From JBKQVT01 sp963727245 (GTDB lineage Bacteria > Planctomycetota > Planctomycetia > Pirellulales > Thermoguttaceae), in assembly GCA_963727245.1 (NCBI GenBank), contig CAVSFO010000001.1, forward strand, positions 806,001-870,000: a stretch of 64,000 bases of DNA. The letters run 5' to 3'. Both the position numbers and the translations under genes were made by a program. This document shows positions 1-10,653 of the stretch, piece after piece; within the stretch, counting starts at the first letter, position 1; every line of letters begins with the position of its first letter. Below the pieces are notes generated by a model. That model searched no databases, had not been told where the DNA came from, and was given only the letters and a program-made list of their open reading frames with translations.

Positions 1-695
1 CCTCGACAAGGCTTTGTTTGAGCTTCTTCAGCATGCGCTCCTCGGCGTTTGCCCGGCTTATCGCATGTTCCTCCAGGACGAGATAGTGCTGGAGGCACGC
101 GATTACCCGGTCGCAGTCAAGCCCGAGTTGATGCAACCCCTGATTCAGATCAAACAGGTCGCGGTTCTTGTTCCGTTGAAGCAGCGCACGTAACTTCGTC
201 CCGAAAAGTTCATCCGGCTCGAATGAGAGAATCCGAGCTTTCGCTTGATGCCAGCTATTGTCCATCGCGAACGCATATTCTTTCAGGCCGCAGAAGGACG
301 TGTGCTCGCGGGTGTTGATCTCTACCTTGAGCTTGAGTTGGCCGCCGCCTCCTGCCTCGGGAGTGAACCTGAACACGAAGTGCATCGAGTGCGCAGCGCG
401 CTCCGTACGACACCCTCCGAGCCAGGCGAGGGCATCGGCTATGGCGTGCGCCGTCTGGCCAATCGGCTCCGCGTGCGTTTGAACGAGATCGATGTCTTCC
501 GAGTAGCGCAGTGGTTGTGAAAACAAGAGCTTGTTGAATGGCCGTGCCGCCCCGAAATGCGATCCTGCCTTGCAGCCGCTCGCTGGCAAACAGGTCACAT
601 AAAGCACGGCTTATGATCAGGTCTTGCTCCACCTGCCTGAGATCAGGCCAGGGCGCATGGGCGCTCCATTCCCGGAGGTAAGCGATCGGGATCAA
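1..695 (-). CDS. AbiEii-family nucleotidyltransferase toxin, partial and frameshifted
   Basis: Toxin half of a type IV (AbiE) toxin-antitoxin pair; family members are nucleotidyltransferase-fold proteins. The start is read as TTG at 695, overlapping the antitoxin stop by four bases (TTGA). The N-terminus reads to FRGGTAI. An extra base near 528 then breaks the frame, and the next frame continues with NKLLFSQPLRYSEDIDLVQ, which is the GG-x-x-DxD-like active-site region of the family. Further on are FGTKLRALLQRNKNRDLFDL, a typical AbiEii segment, and an open frame to the window edge, so the C-terminus is missing. Either the toxin is inactivated or one base is a sequencing error. The family call is firm because both halves of the motif are present in adjacent frames. 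Confidence 0.8.
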
Positions 696-1507
696 ACGTC
701 AATCTCCACGGGCACGTTGATGACAAGTTTCCATTTCTGGTTCTTCTCCTCCGCAGAACGCAGGGCAGCGACGATCGGTTTGGACGCCGGATCAAGGTCT
801 TTGAATGACTTTGCCTTTGGAACAAACTTCTGCAGTTGGCTGGCCGGACGGTCATGCCCAAAATGTTCCAGAAGGTAGCCAAGGCGTCTGACCGCGGAGT
901 TTTCGTAGGCGCTCGCTGCGCGGGCGAGAATGCCGGGATTCGCCTTGTCGCCCAGATCGTGAACGACCTGCGCAGCGCCGTTGATGCCTCCTGCCTTGTG
1001 GAAATAACGGCACATGTCCAACAACGTCAACTCAATGCCCGCGACTTTCGCGAATCCTGCTTCCGTCTTGATCTGCCCGAGCCACTCGGAACGGTTTGAC
1101 TCGGCAAACGCCGCCGGGCTCTGGAACATGAAGGCGACGCGTTGCCGCCCGATTTCGATCTTCGGAAGCTGCCGGGGCGTGATGACCTGAAAGACCATCG
1201 CCGCCTGATGAGCCGACCCGTGGAAGGCCGCCGCACGCAACAAGGAAACACGGTAGTCAATCCCCAGGTGCCTCATCAGGGGATCGATCCATCGCGCGGG
1301 ATCGGGTGCCCCAAGCAATGAGTCTTCCGGCTTCAGAATCAGGTAGAATGCCCGGCGCGGAGAGATAAGCCGTTTCTTCCTCTTCAGCCGCGCTGCCGCC
1401 GACTGAAAGGCTTGCGGAGATTGCCCGGTGGCCAGGGCAGCCGATTTCGAAAAGTACGACCGCCCTTGGGCAAGCTGAGAATCGATGAACTCTTGAAGGC
1501 TAACCAT
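692..1507 (-). CDS. AbiEi-family antitoxin (type IV toxin-antitoxin)
   Basis: Intact 271-aa protein directly upstream of, and overlapping, the AbiEii toxin gene, as expected for an antitoxin that is translationally coupled to its toxin. The N-terminal ~60 residues look like a winged-helix segment with FSKSAALATGQSPQAFQSA followed by a basic stretch RLKRKKRLISPRRAFY. The rest matches the AbiEi C-terminal layout, with LLRAAAFHGSAHQAAMVFQV in the middle. In this family the N-terminal domain represses the operon and the C-terminal domain neutralises the toxin; that is family knowledge, not visible here. The last residues reach TTGA, where the toxin begins. Confidence 0.82.
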   Translation of the reverse strand: MVSLQEFIDSQLAQGRSYFSKSAALATGQSPQAFQSAAARLKRKKRLISPRRAFYLILKPEDSLLGAPDPARWIDPLMRHLGIDYRVSLLRAAAFHGSAHQAAMVFQVITPRQLPKIEIGRQRVAFMFQSPAAFAESNRSEWLGQIKTEAGFAKVAGIELTLLDMCRYFHKAGGINGAAQVVHDLGDKANPGILARAASAYENSAVRRLGYLLEHFGHDRPASQLQKFVPKAKSFKDLDPASKPIVAALRSAEEKNQKWKLVINVPVEIDV

Positions 1508-1745
1508 CCCCCAATCATATCTGAAAACAAACGAAAATCAACTGATTCCTAATATGTTCGGGGTGCGGGCATCCGGCCTCTCGCCAGAAGACCAGAATTT
1601 AGGCATTTCCGTACGCCAGCCGGACGACCAGGGCCAAATGCGACCCGTGGATTGTCTCCAGATTGTCCCTAAATCCACTGAGCGGCAGCCATCCCAAGAA
1701 ACAACAGCAGCCGTAAGTCCTTGACTCACGGCTACTTGCGTCAAG

Positions 1746-1820
1746 GGTGGGTGACCGGACTTGAACCGGCGACTCCCAGATCCACAATCTGGTACTCTAA
1801 CCAACTGAGCTACACCCACC
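1746..1820 (-). tRNA. tRNA-His (GTG anticodon)
   Basis: On the minus strand the sequence folds as a tRNA. The acceptor arm is GGTGGGTG paired with CACCCACC, which includes the extra G at -1 opposite C73 that marks tRNA-His. The anticodon arm is CCAGA-TTGTGGA-TCTGG with anticodon GTG, and the T-loop is GGTTCAAGTCC. The D-loop contains AGTTGGTTA. CCA is not encoded after the discriminator base. Confidence 0.95.
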
Positions 1821-1930
1821 ATCTCGACCCAGACCACTGACTATAGCGGCCCCCGGCCCACAGGTCAACCGCCCCGCCGGCCGCTCACGGAAGACCCTCC
1901 CGCTCAGACCACACTCCAGCAAACGATCCG

Positions 1931-1976
1931 GTCGAGTAGGAGGGGCGGCAGCTTCGCTGCCCCCCTCCTACTCGAC
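1931..1976. repeat. 46-bp imperfect palindrome
   Basis: Arms GTCGAGTAGGAGGGG... and ...CCCCTCCTACTCGAC pair almost perfectly around GCAGCTTCGCTGC, with one bulge. No second copy was found in this window. Confidence 0.7.
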
Positions 1977-2093
1977 CGTAATCTGCGGATCGAATTGGTC
2001 TTCTCCGTTCGAGCTGACGCGAGGACCATTCGCTTTCCCGTCAGCGGTTGCGCCGCCCTTAGGATCAGGGAAACAATAACCTTCGACTTTGTT

Positions 2094-2137
2094 GCCTTTC
2101 GCTCCGCGAAAGCCGCAACTTTCGCGGAGCGAAAGGC
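2094..2137. repeat. CTTTCGCTCCGCGAAAG palindrome
   Basis: GCCTTTCGCTCCGCGAAAG is followed after six bases by its reverse complement. A half copy with the same core occurs at 36324-36346. Translations of this element give the spurious LSLRESxxFRGAKG peptides that I recall being annotated as hypothetical proteins in planctomycete genomes. Confidence 0.75.
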
Positions 2138-2165
2138 GACACTCCTTAGCCATCGCGGCCGGCGT

Positions 2166-5100
2166 TCATTTGAAGATCAAGTACCCAAAACCCTCCGGCG
2201 CGATGCTCGTGGCGGCGGGCGTGGTCCAGGACTGAAAACCCACGCCCGGCACCGTCCGTTGCAGGCCGAGGGCCCAGACCGTCTCGGCCGCCGGGCTGCG
2301 GCTGGTGAGCTGATCGAGCCGGATCGCCGCCTCGGCGGTCCACTCCCGGTCGGTGTTATGGGCGGCGACGTACCAGGTCGGGTCCCACGTGTCGTCGCCG
2401 CAGCAGGAATCGTGGGTCCATCCGCGATGGTCGACCGTCAAACGGTAATAGGTGGCGAAATCGCGATCCAAGTCGATGAGCACATCGACGCGGTCGTGGG
2501 CCGATAGATCGGCATCGCGCGGCCGCGGACCGACGCCGGGTTCATAGCGGGCCCCGGCGGCCCGGCGACAACGAATGCCAATGTAGAGGAACTCGGCATC
2601 GTGGGCGAGCATGACCGTGGCCGGCCAATGCGAATCGTCGTGCAGGCTGCTCCGCAGCGTGACCGCCTTGGCCCGCTGCCAAAGGGCGTCGTCCAGCCGG
2701 CCCGTCAATCGCGGCTTGGCCGGGGCCGTCACGCAGGACAGCATCGGCTTGGGCGAGGGGCCTTTGGGCTGGAGCAACCAGAGTTCGCCCCGGGCGCAGG
2801 CCGACCAGGCATCCTCTTTCAGTCCGCGGGTCTGCGCGGCGTACAAACGCTGAGCCTGTTGCGGCAGGTCCTGTTTGCGATAAGCGGCGGCCGCCGAGAA
2901 ACGCAGCGGCGGAAAAGCGCACAGATCGGGCCGCGTCCGCTCGATTTGCCGGGCCAGCGCCACCGCCCGAGCCAGCCGGCCCGCTTGATTGCCGGCGCCG
3001 CCCTGCGCCAGGCCGCCGCGGCGCGCTCGGCCTGCTCGCCGCTGGCGTAATACTGCACCAGCCAAACCAGCGCCGGCCGGCAAAGCGGATCGTCCGGATA
3101 TTGGTCCACCAGCATCTGAAAAGTTTCGGCCGCCATGTCGCCGTGGCCCGACCGCGCGTAGCGGTCGGCCAGCCGATAGATCGAGCCTCGGCGGCGCTGG
3201 CCGGGTCCAGGCCGCGGGTCAACTCGCCGATTTGCGCCAGCAGTCGCAAGGCGGCCTGCGGATCGCGATCCGCCTGGTCGAGCACGGCCTGGACGTGGCG
3301 GCGCCGCTTGGCCATCTGCTGGAGCAGCTCGACGCCTTCGGCCGAGGCGTCGGTCAACTGCCGGCGGGCCTCGCCGCCGGGCGGCAGTGTGGCGCCGGCG
3401 AAGAAATCGCCGCCGCCTTGCCCCGGCAGCCCCGCCTCCGCCAGCGGCCGAAAACCCAGCAGGTCGGCCGGCGGCTGAAAGCGGTCCACCAGCAGACTGC
3501 GGGCTGGGGCCGCCACGTCGGCCAGCGAGCGGCCCAGCCGCGGCGCCAACTGGCTGGTCATCAGGTCGATCGTGCCGCGGTTCCCCGGCGACAGGGAACC
3601 ATAGGCCCTTTTCACCTGCCAGGGGTCCAAGCCTGCCAGAGTGGTCTGCGCCGGAAAGGCGCGCGGATCGGCCGCCTTGCCGATGGCGCCGGCCACGGTC
3701 TGGGCGACCAACTGTTGGGCCGCATCGTCGCCCGCCGCGGCGGCGCACTGGGTGACGACGATCTCCCGGCGCCAGAGGCGGATCTGCCGCACGAGGTGGG
3801 CTTCCAGGTCTTGCAGTCCGCGGCCGCCGTGGAAGCGATCCCAACATTCGATGACTTGCGGGGCGGAAAGTTGCAGGCCGGCCTGTCGCAGGGGGAATTG
3901 CCAGGCGGTTTCCGCGCCGCAGCCGCCGACGGCAACCACGGCCTGGCGAATGCGATCGTCGCGGTGGGCCTCGTCGTCGGCGACTTCGAGGTCGCGACGG
4001 CCCAGCACGTCGACGACGCTCAGGTAGCCTTCGTTGCCGGCCAGCCGCGCCAGCAGTTCCAGCGGCACGTCGTCCTCGTGGCAGAACAGTCCCAGCAGTG
4101 CGGCCCGGGCGCCGCCGGCCCGTTGCCGGCGCCAACTCCGCCCGCCGTCGTCGCTGGCAAGGATCGTTCCCATCGCGCCGACGGCCCAGCCGTGCCGGTC
4201 GTCGGGAAAACATAGAGCGTCCAGGGGCAGCGTGGTGGGAGTGGGGACAACGCTCCAGGTGCGGCCGCCGTCGGGCGAGTGCAGCACGCGGCTGCCCGGC
4301 GTGCCGGCGATCCAGCATTTCGGGCCGCGCACGGCCAGGGCGGCGAAGTCCAGCAGGGCGGCCGTGTCGCGAGGCAGCGCCGGCGGGGCCCGCCAATGCT
4401 CGCCCAGATCGGCGGTGAAGAGGACCGTGCCGCCGTCGCCGGCCAGCCAGGCGAAGGGGGGCGCCGGCAGCCGCAGTTGCCGCAGCGTTTGCAGGTCGAG
4501 GCCGGCGGCCGGCGCCGAGGCCGGCTCGCCGTAGCGGACGGCGGCCACGGCGCCGTTGCGGCCGGCCAGGATGCCGGTCTGGGCGTCGCTGAAATCGCCG
4601 GCGGTCCAGCCGGCGGCGCTGCCGCCGCCCAGGGGCATCCAGGTCCGCCCGCCGTCGCGGCTGGCAAAGACGCCGGCGGGAAACAGGGGCGACGAGTCAC
4701 CGGCGGCCCAGCCGTGCTTGGCGTCGAAGAAGTGGATTCGCTTCAGGGCCGGCAGCAGCAGCTTCGGATCGTGATACCAGTGGCGGCCGCCGTCGCGAGT
4801 GGCCAGCAGCACGCCGGCGCTGGAATGCAGAAACGGGTGCGAGAAGCCGCCGGCTGCCCAGCCGGTCTGGGCGTTGATGAAACAGACGGACCACAGCGGG
4901 CAGGCAACGCCGGAGTCCTGCAATTGCCAGTTGCGGCCGCCGTCGCCGCTGTGCCAGATCGCGCCGCGATCGCCGACCGCCCAGCCCTGCTCCGTGTCGC
5001 TGAAGCAGACGTCGTGCAGCCAGGCGTCGTTGCGGAGGGCGTCGGCGGCGATCGGGTCGAAGGCATTCGAGGGCGCGGGACCGGCGTCCTGGCGGCCGCC

Positions 5101-5262
5101 GATTTTCGCCGCCGCGGGGTTGCCGGGCGATGGTTCCGCGCGGCCGGCGGCCGACTGGCGTTCCAGGCGGAAGATTTCCCGGGCGTCGTCGCCCAGCCCG
5201 GCGGGATCCGAGTTCGGGGCTTGCATGAGCCCGGCCAGGGCCAAAATTACCAGAGCGGTCAT
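2166..5262 (-). CDS. Secreted YCF48/BNR-like repeat protein with C-terminal CBM9-like domain (two apparent frameshifts)
   Basis: About 1,030 residues when joined. The likely start at 5262 gives a short signal peptide (MTALVILALAGLMQAP). Residues ~80-370 hold repeated blocks such as GWAVGDRGAIWHSGDGGRNW and GWAVGAMGTILASDDGGRSW. These are the YCF48/BNR beta-propeller pattern. A helical middle part with a TPR-like stretch (FQMLVDQYPDDPLCRPALVW) follows. The last ~200 residues resemble a family 9 carbohydrate-binding-like domain (LTGRLDDALW...FLYIGIRC...DRVDVLIDLD...). The frame moves near 3183 and again near 3000, and each shift restores sensible protein sequence. Probably an exported surface protein; no enzymatic residues are recognised. 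Confidence 0.7.
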
Positions 5263-5643
5263 GGGATGGGCCTGTCGTCCGTGGGGTCCCGCCGTCGAGA
5301 ACGCCGCCTGGTCGATTGTATGGCCGCGCAGGGCGCGGTGCAATGGCAATGGGGGAAACAAAGGGATTAGGGATTGGGGATTAGAAAAAGCCCCCGGACT
5401 GCGTCCGGGGGTGGCGTGAGCGCCTCGCGTGGCGGTTGGCAACGATATCCCGGGGCTTACGCCCCGGGCTCGCTAACACGCGGCTCGCTAACACGAGGCT
5501 CATAGATGCCTGGGGCTCATCTGGCCGGCGGGGAAGCGATGGCGTATAATCGCCAGTAGTGCTTCCCACCGGCGAATTCGGGGCGTGTGCGACAGGTCCG
5601 AAAATTCGCCAGCCTTTCTGCTGACCTACCCCTGGAGTCTCCC
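5263..5643. other. Divergent spacer with palindromes
   Basis: Separates two divergently transcribed genes. It contains a palindrome CCCCCGGACTGCGTCCGGGGG around 5391-5411, also present near 27522-27542, and a CCCCGGGGCTTACGCCCCGGG-type hairpin near 5450-5470. No gene is recognised. Confidence 0.5.
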
Positions 5644-8507
5644 ATGTTTTCTCTGGCCACGGTGATGTGCTGTTCGCTTCTCTGGGCGGCCCCGGCGGCG
5701 GAAACGTCGCGGATGCCCAAGATCGCTTTCGAGAAGTACACCCTGCCCAACGGCCTGGACGTGATCCTGCACGAAGACCACTCGGCGCCGATCGTGGGCG
5801 TGAACGTGTGGTATCACGCGGGCTCGAAGAACGAGCGGCCGGGCCGCACCGGCTTCGCCCACCTCTTCGAGCACATGATGTTCCAAGGCTCGCAGCATCA
5901 CGACACGAGCTACTTCGGACCGCTGCAAAAGGCCGGCGCCAAACTGAACGGCTCGACCGCCTCCGACCGCACCAACTATTGGGAAACCGTCCCCTCGAAT
6001 TACCTCGAACTGGCCCTCTGGCTGGAATCGGACCGCATGGGCTTCCTGCTGCCGGCGATGACGCAGCGGAAACTCGACAACCAGCGCAACGTGGTCAAGA
6101 ACGAACGGCGGCAGAACTTCGAGAACCGGCCCTATGGGCTGGTCCCGGAAACCATCCTGGCGGCCATGTACCCGCCGGACCATCCCTATAGCTGGCCCAC
6201 CATCGGCGCCATGACCGACCTGAACCAGGCGTCGCCCGCCGACATCGCCGACTTCTTCAGCCGCTATTATCATCCCTCGAACGCCAGCTTGTGCATCGCC
6301 GGCGATTTCAATCCCCGCGAGGTGAAACGGCTGGTGGCCAAGTATTTCGGCACCTTGCCCGGCGGGGCGAAAGTCGCGCGGCTGAAGCCCCGGGCGGCCG
6401 TGCTGAAGGCGGAGAAGCGGGTCCGCATGACCGACCGCGTGGGCCTGGCACGGCTCTACATCGCCTGGCCGTCGGTGCCGCAGTATACCGCCGACGACGC
6501 CGAATTGGACGTGCTCGGCGAGGTGCTGGCCGGCGACAAGACCTCACGGCTCTATCACACGCTGGTCCACCAGAAGCAGATCGCCCAGGGGGTGCGCGCC
6601 ATGCAGGACGGCTCGGAGATCGCCGGCATGTTCACGCTGGTGATCACGGCCAGGCCGGGCCACAGCCTGGCCGAAGTGGAAGCGGCGGCGATGGAGGAAA
6701 TTCGCCACCTGCAGAGCGATCGTCCGGCGACTGCCGCGGAGGTCGCCCGGGCCGTCAATTCGTTCGAGTCCCAGTTCGTCAGGGCGTTGGAGCCGATCAG
6801 CGAGTTCGGCGGCCGCGCCGATCGCCTCAACATGTACAACGTCTTTACCGGCGATCCCGGCTACTTGAACAAGGATTTCGACCGCTACGCGAAGATCGAT
6901 GCGGAGGCGGTGACGCGGGTGGCCAACAAGTATCTGGGCCCGGGCCGGGTGGTGGTGGAAGTGACGCCTGGGCCGGAGATCACGTTCGCTGCCGACGTGT
7001 TGGCTGAGGCTATGGCCGCCCGCGCGCGGATGGCCCGGGAGATTCACGAGGAGCCGGCGCCGGAAAGTGCCGGCGGCGACCACGGCGAGTTCGTCAATAG
7101 TAGCGGCGATTTCGACCGCAACGTGATGCCCGCGCCGGGGGCGGAGCCGAAATTCGAGTTGCCGCCGATCCGTCGCGGCCGGCTCTCCAACGGCATGGAA
7201 GTGCTGCTGGTGGAAAAGCACGAGCTGCCGCTGGTGAATTTGCACCTCGTCTTTCCGGTGGGCCGAGCCCAGGACCCGGCGGCCAAGCCGGGGCTCTGCG
7301 CCATGATGACCGCCCTCTGGGACGAGGGCACGGCGCGGCGGTCCTCCGAGCAGATCGCCGACGAGTTGGGCGGCATCGGCGCCAGCCTGTCGCTGGGAAG
7401 CGATGCGGATACGACCACCGCCCGGCTGTTCACCTTGAAGCGGCAGCTCGGCAAGGCGCTGGACATTTTTGCCGACGTGCTCCGCAATCCGACCTTTCCC
7501 CAGGCCGAGCTGGATCGCCAGCGGGCGGTCCGCCTGGCCCGCTTGAGCCAAGTCCGCGACGAGCCGGTGCTGCTGGCCTCCCTGGCCGTCAACGAGCTGC
7601 TCTATGGCCCCGACCATCCCTACGGCCGGCCGCAGTGCACCAACGCCAAGGCGCTGCGGAGCCTGACGCGCGAGGACATCGAGCAGTTCTATCGCGGGCA
7701 CATCGGACCGGAAAAGGCCGGTCTGATCGCCGTCGGCGACATCACCATGGAAGAATTGACCGCCGAGTTGGAGAAGGTCTTGGGCGGCTGGGAATCTTCC
7801 AAGGACACCGCTGCGCCCGAGGCGGCCATCCCTCCCATGCCGCCGGCGGGCCCGACCGCCCTGATCCTGGTCGACAAGCCGGGGGCGCCGCAGTCGGTGA
7901 TTTCGGTCGCCTTGCCGGGTGAGCAGCGAAGTCGCCCGACTACTTTCGACTGCTGGTGATGAACGGCATTTTCGGCGGGCAGTTTTCCAGCCGCTTGAAC
8001 CTGAACCTCCGCGAGCAGAAGGGCTATACCTACGGGGCGCGGTCGATGTTCGAGTGGCGCGTCTACCAGCCCGGTCCGTTTACCGCCACCGCCAGCGTGC
8101 AAACGCGAGTGACCGCCCCCGCGCTGGCCGAGTTCCTCAAGGAGTTTGCGGGAATGGTGGGCGGGCGTCCGGTCACGGCGGCCGAGGTGGAATTCTGCCG
8201 CAAGTTCATCACCCGGGGCTATCCGGGCTTGTTCGAGACGCCCACGCAGCTTGCTGCGCAACTGGAATCGCTCTTCATCTATCACCTGCCGGACGATTAT
8301 TTCAACACCGTGGTTCCCCAGGTCAAGGCGGTCAGCGGCGACGACGTGCTGGCCATGGCGAAGAAGTATCTCAAGCTCGACGAGCTGACGATCGTGGTGG
8401 TGGGCGACCGGGCGAAGATCGAGGCCGGCCTGCGGGAGCTGCCCATCGGCAAGGACTTGAAGGTCTATCGGTTCGACGACGACTTCCGGCTCGTGCCGGG
8501 GAAGTGA
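5644..8507 (+). CDS. M16-family zinc metallopeptidase, two-domain (one apparent frameshift)
   Basis: About 954 residues in all. The ATG at 5644 follows GGAG and starts a signal peptide (MFSLATVMCCSLLWAAPAA). The first M16 domain has the inverted zinc motif HLFEH (HxxEH) and the downstream glutamate in NVVKNERRQNFENRPYG. The second begins near RRGRLSNGMEVLLVEKHELP and lacks HxxEH, as usual for the inactive half of pitrilysin/processing-peptidase-like enzymes. The reading frame ends early at 7959 but continues one base off from PDYFRLLVMNGIFGGQFSSR to 8507, so a single base appears to be missing near 7935. Expected role: periplasmic degradation of peptides. Confidence 0.88.
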
Positions 8508-8520
8508 GGCGAGGACGGCG

Positions 8521-8581
8521 GTGTGCCACTGGCTTTGCCAGTGTTCGTCCGGCGGAAGCACTGGCAAAGCCAGTGGCACAC
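8521..8581. repeat. Palindrome of the CCACTGGCTTTGCCAGTG family
   Basis: GTGTGCCACTGGCTTTGCCAGTG ... CACTGGCAAAGCCAGTGGCACAC with a short centre; each arm is itself an inverted repeat. It lies between the converging M16 peptidase and sigma-54 activator genes. Related copies lie at 20532, 50916, 58362 and 58482. Confidence 0.8.
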
Positions 8582-8590
8582 TTCAGCAGC

Positions 8591-10174
8591 TTACTCCGCC
8601 TCGGGCTCGACGTGGCGAAACTGCTTCCAGTCGATCCCCAACTTGCGCATCCGCGCACGGAGCGTGTGCGGATTGATTTTCAAGAGCCGGGCGGCGCCAC
8701 GGGGACCTTCGATGCGTCCCGCCGTGGCCACAAGCGCCGCCTCGATGTGCCGGCGCATCGCCGTGTCCAGCGACACGATGCCCGCTGGCGGCGCCGGCGG
8801 AGGCTGCTCGGGCTTCGGCGCGGCGACGGCGCCGGGGGAGGAAACCATGGGCGTGGCGGCGATGCCCAGGGCAGGGGCAATCTCCAGCCGCTTGCCGTCG
8901 CCCAGGATCGCCGCGCGGTCGATGACCGTGGCCAGCTCGCGGACGTTTCCCGGCCAAGAATACGCTTTCAGCAACTCCATGTCCTCGGCCTCCGGCATGA
9001 CCGGATAGAGGCCGAAGCGCGTGGCGGCGCGCTCGGCGAAATGCCGCGCCATCTCCGGGATGTCCTGGCGTCGCTCCCGCAGCGGCGGCAGCACGATGGG
9101 AAAGACCGCAATCCGATACCAGAGGTCCTCGCGGAACTTGCCCTCGGCCACCATGGCCGCCAGGTCGCGATGCGTGGCGGCCACCATCCGCACGTCCACG
9201 CTGATGGGACGCTGACCGCCCACGCGATCCAGCCAGCCGTCCTGGAGGATCCGCAGCAGGCGGACTTGGGCTGCCGGCGGCAGCTCGCCCAATTCATCCA
9301 ACAACAGCGTGCCGCCGTCGGCGCGTTCGAACCAGCCCTTGCGCGTCTCCACCGCGCCGGTGAAGGCCCCTTTCTCGTGGCCGAACAACTGCGAGTCGAT
9401 CAGCTCGTGCGGAATGGCGCCGCAATTGGCGCGGATGAACGGCCCTTGGGCCCGCGGCGAGCGGTTGTGGATCGCCCGGGCCACCAATTCCTTGCCCGAG
9501 CCGGTCTCACCGAAGATGAGCACGGGCACGTCGGAGCGGGCGACCAGCTCGACGCGCTCCATGACGGCCTGGAGTCCCGACTCCGCGCCGACGATGACGT
9601 CGCCGAGCTTGTTGCGTCCCAGGCGGCTCAGCAGCGAGCGTTTTTCGGCTTCGGCGGCCTCGCGCAAGGCGGCCATCTCGCTCAGTTGATGATGGTTGCC
9701 CAGGGCGACGGAAAACGGCTCCAAGAGGACCTGGACGAGTTCGGCATGGCGGGGCTCGAAGCCCTGTCCCGGCGGCGCCGCCAAAATCAGCGCCGCCGCG
9801 CGGCCGCCGGGAATGGCCAAGGGACCGGCCAAGGCGTCACCCTCGACGCCCGGCGGCAGCAGCGATGCCAACTCGCCGCCGCGGGCGCGGCGGCCGTGGC
9901 TGACCTTGCCCAGCTTGCACCAGGCCAAGAGCAATTCCATCTGGCCGTCGGAACACTCGATGCGGGCGTCCGAGGGCAAGCCGTCGGCCGCCGCGGCGCC
10001 CACGGCCACCGTCTCCACGCAATTCCGCGCCGGATCGATCTGCACCACCCGGACCTCCGCGATCGGCACCTCCTTGGCCAACAGCAGGGCGATCGTTTCC
10101 GTGGAGCGGCTGATGTCGATGTGGCGGCAGGCCTCGCGCCACACCTCCAGCAGTACGGTTCGATATTCGTCCAC
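8591..10174 (-). CDS. Sigma-54-dependent enhancer-binding transcriptional activator
   Basis: About 527 residues. GTG at 10174 is chosen because a perfect AGGAGG lies seven bases upstream; a longer ATG reading from 10201 has no such site. The N-terminal ~190 residues look like a GAF-type sensor. The central AAA+ domain has Walker A GETGSGKE, the sigma-54 contact loop GAFTGA, Walker B GGTLLLDELGE and FREDLWYRI. The C-terminus is a Fis-type helix-turn-helix (GAARLLKINPHTLRARMRKL). Its 5' end faces the sulfate transport operon, which has a -24/-12 promoter at 10638, so that operon is the natural target. No phosphoacceptor receiver domain is present. The signal sensed is unknown. Confidence 0.9.
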   Translation of the reverse strand: MDEYRTVLLEVWREACRHIDISRSTETIALLLAKEVPIAEVRVVQIDPARNCVETVAVGAAAADGLPSDARIECSDGQMELLLAWCKLGKVSHGRRARGGELASLLPPGVEGDALAGPLAIPGGRAAALILAAPPGQGFEPRHAELVQVLLEPFSVALGNHHQLSEMAALREAAEAEKRSLLSRLGRNKLGDVIVGAESGLQAVMERVELVARSDVPVLIFGETGSGKELVARAIHNRSPRAQGPFIRANCGAIPHELIDSQLFGHEKGAFTGAVETRKGWFERADGGTLLLDELGELPPAAQVRLLRILQDGWLDRVGGQRPISVDVRMVAATHRDLAAMVAEGKFREDLWYRIAVFPIVLPPLRERRQDIPEMARHFAERAATRFGLYPVMPEAEDMELLKAYSWPGNVRELATVIDRAAILGDGKRLEIAPALGIAATPMVSSPGAVAAPKPEQPPPAPPAGIVSLDTAMRRHIEAALVATAGRIEGPRGAARLLKINPHTLRARMRKLGIDWKQFRHVEPEAE

Positions 10175-10310
10175 AGTCAGCCTCCTGGCCCCCACTGGCA
10201 TTTCTCAGCAACCCCAGCCGCGTGCGAACAGTGTGCCACTCCTCCGCAGAAAGATCGCTTCCGCAAGGTGGAAGGGCTTTTTCGTTTCCGTTGTGGAGGG
10301 TTGGAAATCT

Positions 10311-10392
10311 GTAGGGTGGGTCGAGCGGAGCGAGCCCCACCATCGGTTTTTCGCGTGGCATGGTGGGGCTCGCTGCGCTCGACCCACCCTAC
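10311..10392. repeat. Palindrome of the GTAGGGTGGGTCGAGC family
   Basis: GTAGGGTGGGTCGAGCGGAG ... and its reverse complement ending CCACCCTAC, flanking a variable centre of ~20 bases. Related copies lie at 26274, 37341, 51311 and 56916. Confidence 0.85.
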
Positions 10393-10637
10393 AGGCGCCT
10401 CCGCAACAGAACCTGTATTGTCTTGCGGGCAAGCGTAAATTCCTGGTTGGTTTGGCACGCCGCGCAGTGAGAGGCCGAGCCGAGCAGCGTGAGAAACTAT
10501 CATAAATGACGGTATACTACCAAATATCACGGCTCGTGTCCAGCGTAATCTTGCATATTTGACAGAATCGTTCGCCGAGCGGCGTTTCTTGCCCACCAAA
10601 GCCCGCATATTTGCGAAAAGCCCGTTATCTCCAACAT

Positions 10638-10653
10638 TGGCATTCAGCTTGCT
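10638..10653 (+). promoter_or_regulatory. Sigma-54 (-24/-12) promoter of the sulfate operon
   Basis: TGGCATTCAGCTTGCT matches TGGCACGN4TTGCW at all but two positions and keeps the invariant GG-N10-GC spacing. Transcription would start near 10665, about 55 bases before the sbp start codon. A sigma-54 activator is encoded divergently just upstream. Confidence 0.7.

Larger units (their letters stand above)
1821..2165. other. Spacer with two perfect or near-perfect palindromes
   Basis: No credible gene is seen between tRNA-His and the 3' end of the YCF48-like gene. The stretch holds a long GC-rich inverted repeat at 1931-1976 and the CGCTCCGCGAAAG palindrome at 2094-2137. Confidence 0.6.

Noticed and set aside
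1968..2153. Short frame encoding LSLRESCGFRGAKG
   Set aside because: Translation of the CTTTCGCTCCGCGAAAG palindrome, not a gene.
2989..4215. Long plus-strand open frame opposite the YCF48-like gene
   Set aside because: Low-complexity Arg/Gly/Ala sequence typical of antisense frames in GC-rich DNA.
10440..10460. Second -24-like element (TGGCACGCCGCGCAG) before sbp
   Set aside because: No GC at the required -12 spacing; the element at 10638 fits far better.
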